From the NCBI GenBank assembly GCA_025363795.1, contig JANYLE010000094.1:1-11250 (forward strand): a stretch of DNA of 11,250 nt. The letters run 5' to 3'. Positions 8,262 through 11,250 of this stretch are shown here, one piece after another. The position numbers were made by a program, and so were the translations under genes. The notes beneath the pieces were generated by a model. That model saw nothing but the letters and a program-made list of their open reading frames with translations. It was not told the origin of the DNA and ran no database searches. This DNA comes from Mariniphaga sp. (lineage in GTDB: Bacteria > Bacteroidota > Bacteroidia > Bacteroidales > Prolixibacteraceae). Within the stretch, counting starts at the first letter, position 1, and each line of letters begins with the position of its first letter.

Positions 8262-8590
8262 TAGGGTTCGTCTAACCCATTGGCTGAGTTAAATCCAAAT
8301 AATTGAAATCATCTAACCTATTAGACAAGTTAAATCTCAAAAATCAAGAGTCGTCTAACCCCTTAGACGAGTTAAAAATTAAAAATTCAGATCATCTAAC
8401 CCCTTAGATTGGTTGAAATAATAAGATTTGAATCGTCTAACCCATTAGATTAGTTAAATCCATATGATTTAAATTGTCTAATCCCTTGGACGGGATGATT
8501 CCATTAGATTTGAATCGTCCAACCACTTAGACTGGATGAATCCAAAAATATTCAGGTCATTTTACTCCCTGGATGGGATGAATCAAATCT
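8262..8590. repeat. Array of eight diverged hairpin-forming units, 41-42 bp period
   Basis: Eight units with an 18-bp palindromic core start at 8269, 8310, 8352, 8393, 8434, 8475, 8516 and 8558, giving spacings of 41, 42, 41, 41, 41, 41 and 42. The clearest core (8352-8369) is CGTCTAA-CCCC-TTAGACG, a perfect 7-bp stem with a 4-base loop. Others change both sides together: ATCTAA-CCCC-TTAGAT at 8394-8409, and GTCTAA-TCCC-TTGGAC with a wobble at 8476-8491. The AT-rich flanks also pair. For example, GATTT (8425-8429) faces AAATC (8456-8460), so each unit can form an imperfect hairpin of about 36 bases with roughly 5 bases between units. Units 1-5 have a GTTAAA-type right flank; units 6-8 have GGATGA-type. 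The last unit is the most degraded. There are no unique spacers, so it is not CRISPR. Function unknown. Confidence 0.9.
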
Positions 8591-8696
8591 GTTGAAGGGA
8601 AAATATCGAAATGAAAAGGGGAATACGAAAGGATTTGGATCAGTTGGGTTTGGATTCGATCAAAATAATTTTGGTTAAGCCAATCTGCATTACTCA

Positions 8697-8728
8697 TTTC
8701 CTCCGCTGGCTTCAGCCGGCGGCAATTT
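8697..8728 (+). repeat. REP-like hairpin, left copy
   Basis: CCGCTGGCT (8703-8711) pairs with AGCCGGCGG (8714-8722), 9 pairs with one wobble, framed by TTTCCT on the left and CAATT on the right. This resembles short extragenic palindromes that are dispersed in many Bacteroidota genomes. It is the mirror copy of the hairpin at 8747-8777. Confidence 0.7.
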
Positions 8729-8746
8729 ATTTTGATTTGTGCAATG

Positions 8747-8777
8747 AATTGCCTCCTGCTTTACTGGAGGAGAAGAA
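8747..8777 (-). repeat. REP-like hairpin, right inverted copy
   Basis: CCTCC (8752-8756) pairs with GGAGG (8766-8770). Read on the - strand the element starts TTCTCCTCC and ends GGAGGCAATT, matching the frame of the left copy (TTTCCTCC ... GGCGGCAATT). The two copies therefore form an inverted pair like a BIME, joined by GCAATT (8722-8727) and AATTGC (8747-8752), which also pair. The element lies about 40 bases past the stop codon of the acyltransferase fusion, where it could act as its terminator or 3' mRNA stabiliser. Confidence 0.65.
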
Positions 8778-8818
8778 TGATCCAAACAAAGATCGGCTTT
8801 AGTCTAAATTTTGGGCAT

Positions 8819-11250
8819 TTATTGATTCAACTTTTCCTCAATCCGTTGTTTTACGAGGTCATTCAGTTCATCAGGATTCAACCCTTCGGGACTGATCGCG
8901 GGAAGAAATTCAACGGTGATCTTTGTCCGCTTCACCCTCATTTTATCCGTTTTATCACCATAAAAGGCTCCCGATATCGCAATTGGTACGACAGGAATCG
9001 CTAACTCGGTGCTTAAAATGGCATATGTCTTTTTAAATGAACCGACGCCACCCGTTTCCGTACGGGTTCCTTCGGGGAAGATGAGGATTTTTTTACCCAG
9101 CTTGACTACTTCTGCCATTTTATGAATCGACGCTTTCAAATCCTTCGCAAGATCCATGATGATGATATTTGTCCGGTGAGCCAGGTATTTACGGATTGCC
9201 CCTTTTACATGGTCCTTTTTTGCATAGGAATAAGTTTCTTTCAATGTCTTTTCATCGAGGTAGGCAAGCACCAGAAAAGCGTCCAGTTTGCTCTGGTGGT
9301 TTGGGGTGAAAAAACAAGCTCCTTCAGGGATGTTTTCCAAGCCTTTAACTTCGGTTTTAATAAAGATATTTGCAATTGAACGAACCGAATGAACAATCAG
9401 GCCAAGTAAAAATGAATACCTGGGAAGATCAACCTCTGTATCCTCTTTCAGATCGCCTGTCCAGGTCGTATCTTCCTGTTTGTGGAAGAGTTTATGCTTG
9501 CGGATGTACTCCGAAATCGTTTTAATCGAAGGGAACTTCAGCAACTGCTCTTCACCGATTTTAACGCCGAATGTTTTGTCGATGTAATCGATCAGGCTCA
9601 GTTTCCCCAGCGAATCGAGGGCAATATCAAAGATCAGGTGGTCTTCGGGTGAAACATCCATGTCAACCTGCGATTCGATAAACGATTTTACCGCGCGGTA
9701 TTCGGCGGTATCGGGATCTTTCGATTTAGGTTTCTCACTCTCGGTCTGATTGATCAAATCCTCAAGTTTGAACCGCTGAAGCTTCGACAGCCGGGTCCGG
9801 GGCAGCTCGGAATGAACCAGCGTAAACTGCATAATCCGCTTGTAGGAGCTCATCTCTGCATTGAACGGTGACAGCACCGATTCCCTAAAATATTGCGAGA
9901 CGTCGTCAATATTATTGTCTTCCAGAAATTTGTAGTCAGGCAGAATAACCGCATGAAGCATCTCTTTATGCATAAATACACCCACCTCTTTAATGGCCGG
10001 AGAAGAGCCTTCAAGTTTCATCTCCACCTCTACGGGATTTATATTTTTCCCGTTAGGCAAAACAATAATCTCTTTTTTCCTTCCCGTGATGTACAAATAT
10101 CCCCCTTTTTCGATCCGGCCAAGATCGCCCGTGTAGAGCCAGCCGTCTTTGATCACTTCCGCGGTCTCTTCGGGACGGTTGTAATACCCTTTCATGAGGC
10201 TTGGTCCTTTGGCAACGATCTCTCCATCCCTGATTTCAACAGTCAGACCGGGTAAAGCTTGTCCGGTAGAACCAATTTTGACCTTTCCGGGTCGGGGAAA
10301 AGTGATCATGGGGGCTGCTTCTGTCATCCCGAATCCTTCGAGAATATCGAAGCCGATCGCGTAGAAGAACGTGCCAACCTCCTTGTTCAGTGCTGCTCCG
10401 CCCGCAATCAAATAGAGTAAATGACCACCTAATCCCTGGTGTATTTTTTTGAATAATAGCTTTCCCAGCTTCCTGCTTTTGGTGCGGTAAACAAGTCCCA
10501 AAAATGCTTTGGCGATTACGCTTGAATTGATTTTGGCCATGAGCCCGCGGTACATTAATTCGTACAGTCTGGGAACACCAATCATTACAGTAACCTGATT
10601 GTCTGCCAAGGTTTTCATGAGATCGGGTGTCTGCATCGAAGGGGAGACGACCAACGTTCCACCCGCATACAACGGAACCATCAGCGATCCGACGAGCGGA
10701 AAAACATGGTGCAAGGGGAGGAGGATCAAAACCTGGCTTTCGGAATGAAAGATTTTGGCATCGATCACCGCGATCATATTTTGGATGATATTGGTATACG
10801 AAAGCATTACCCCTTTGGGACTTCCCGTCGTGCCGGAAGTATAGATGATTACAGCTGTAGTATCTTCGTCTTCGGGGCCTGTCCAGGTACTTTCTGGTTG
10901 ATCGGCAACCGGGGGATGCGCTTCGAACACGATGATTTCAGGTTTGAAGGTGCTTTTCAGACTCACTTTGGCGTAGGTTTCCGCCATTGCTTCACTGATA
11001 AACAGGATTTCGGGCTGACAATCGTCAATTATATAGGCCACATCTTCTGGAGACGCCATATAGTCGATTGGAACAGCAATACAATTTTCTTGTAGAGCAG
11101 CATAGAAAGCAAAAATCCACTCCAGCCTGTTCTCGGAGTAAATCCCGACTTTTTTAATGCCTTTATTCTTAATTAATAGCGAATATTGCTGAATATATTT
11201 CAGGAGATCTCTGCCCGTGATATCCTGATTATGGGTGATGATGTATTTTT
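8819..11250 (-). CDS. Acyl-adenylating enzyme / acyl-carrier / PlsC acyltransferase fusion (5' end outside window)
   Basis: The frame is open to the right edge, so at least 809 residues are present and the start is missing; the ATG at 11059 is internal (it follows family-like VGIYSENRLEWIFAFYAA). Counting from the first full codon in the window, an AMP-binding domain (1 to about 500) carries YTSGTTGSPKG (136-146), GFGMTEAAP (305-313), YTGDLG (372-377), GRKKEII (389-395) and a C-terminal SKLQRFKL with the likely catalytic Lys489. A carrier domain (about 520-585) has the phosphopantetheine serine in LDSLGKL (Ser546). A PlsC-type acyltransferase (about 615-809) has NHQSKLD (His651, Asp656, the HX4D pair) and FPEGTR (724-729). 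The likely role is to activate a fatty acid, load it on the built-in carrier and pass it to a lysophospholipid or related acceptor. E. coli Aas has the acyltransferase first and no carrier domain. Substrate and acceptor are not known. Confidence 0.9.
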   Translation of the reverse strand, partial: KYIITHNQDITGRDLLKYIQQYSLLIKNKGIKKVGIYSENRLEWIFAFYAALQENCIAVPIDYMASPEDVAYIIDDCQPEILFISEAMAETYAKVSLKSTFKPEIIVFEAHPPVADQPESTWTGPEDEDTTAVIIYTSGTTGSPKGVMLSYTNIIQNMIAVIDAKIFHSESQVLILLPLHHVFPLVGSLMVPLYAGGTLVVSPSMQTPDLMKTLADNQVTVMIGVPRLYELMYRGLMAKINSSVIAKAFLGLVYRTKSRKLGKLLFKKIHQGLGGHLLYLIAGGAALNKEVGTFFYAIGFDILEGFGMTEAAPMITFPRPGKVKIGSTGQALPGLTVEIRDGEIVAKGPSLMKGYYNRPEETAEVIKDGWLYTGDLGRIEKGGYLYITGRKKEIIVLPNGKNINPVEVEMKLEGSSPAIKEVGVFMHKEMLHAVILPDYKFLEDNNIDDVSQYFRESVLSPFNAEMSSYKRIMQFTLVHSELPRTRLSKLQRFKLEDLINQTESEKPKSKDPDTAEYRAVKSFIESQVDMDVSPEDHLIFDIALDSLGKLSLIDYIDKTFGVKIGEEQLLKFPSIKTISEYIRKHKLFHKQEDTTWTGDLKEDTEVDLPRYSFLLGLIVHSVRSIANIFIKTEVKGLENIPEGACFFTPNHQSKLDAFLVLAYLDEKTLKETYSYAKKDHVKGAIRKYLAHRTNIIIMDLAKDLKASIHKMAEVVKLGKKILIFPEGTRTETGGVGSFKKTYAILSTELAIPVVPIAISGAFYGDKTDKMRVKRTKITVEFLPAISPEGLNPDELNDLVKQRIEEKLNQ

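Noticed and set aside
8262..8590. Possible CRISPR array
   Set aside because: The stretches between palindromic cores are themselves similar and AT-rich, not unique spacers, and the repeats are strongly diverged; no cas gene is nearby.
8611..8802. Small + strand open frame of 63 codons
   Set aside because: It runs straight through both REP-like hairpins, has no family-like composition, and has no downstream or upstream partner; best explained as chance.
10706..11095. 129-codon + strand frame near the right edge
   Set aside because: Lies wholly inside the AMP-binding domain coding sequence of the opposite strand and shows no family features.

Overview
The window looks like chromosomal DNA of a Bacteroidota bacterium, probably of the Bacteroidales/Marinilabiliales type. 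The protein families point that way: a 675-residue transketolase of the Bacteroidetes type, an ACT-domain SerA of the Bacteroides type, and a DUF6261-like protein. The region in front of start codons is AT-rich with no recognisable Shine-Dalgarno sequence, which is usual in this phylum. No plasmid, phage or insertion-sequence gene is visible.

Layout: (1) 1-203, + strand: the 3' end of a PhnP-like metallo-beta-lactamase-fold hydrolase. It converges on the next block across a hairpin that can terminate in both directions. (2) 286-3711, - strand: pta, then a divergent 3-hydroxyacyl-CoA dehydrogenase family gene, then ackA. Pta and AckA together turn acetyl-CoA into acetate and ATP through acetyl phosphate. 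The gene between them has lost residues important for catalysis in classical family members. (3) 3712-4040: a divergent intergenic region. (4) 4041-7370, + strand: serA (serine biosynthesis), a strong intrinsic terminator, then tkt (pentose phosphate pathway), followed by another strong hairpin shared with the convergent gene. (5) 7425-8171, - strand: an all-helical protein of unknown function, probably DUF6261. (6) 8172-8818: an unusual non-coding stretch. It holds eight diverged hairpin-forming units spaced 41-42 bp apart, then a pair of REP-like hairpins in inverted orientation. (7) 8819 to the window end, - strand: the 3' part of a large lipid enzyme that joins an acyl-adenylating domain, an acyl-carrier domain and a PlsC-type acyltransferase.

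The coding content is mostly central metabolism: overflow and fermentative acetate production, a glycolytic branch to serine, sugar-phosphate interconversion and phospholipid acylation. The parts most worth a second look are the phased hairpin array beside the unknown-function gene, the REP-like pair just 3' of the lipid enzyme, and the dehydrogenase paralogue inside the acetate operon. All family assignments come from reading motifs; no database search was run.
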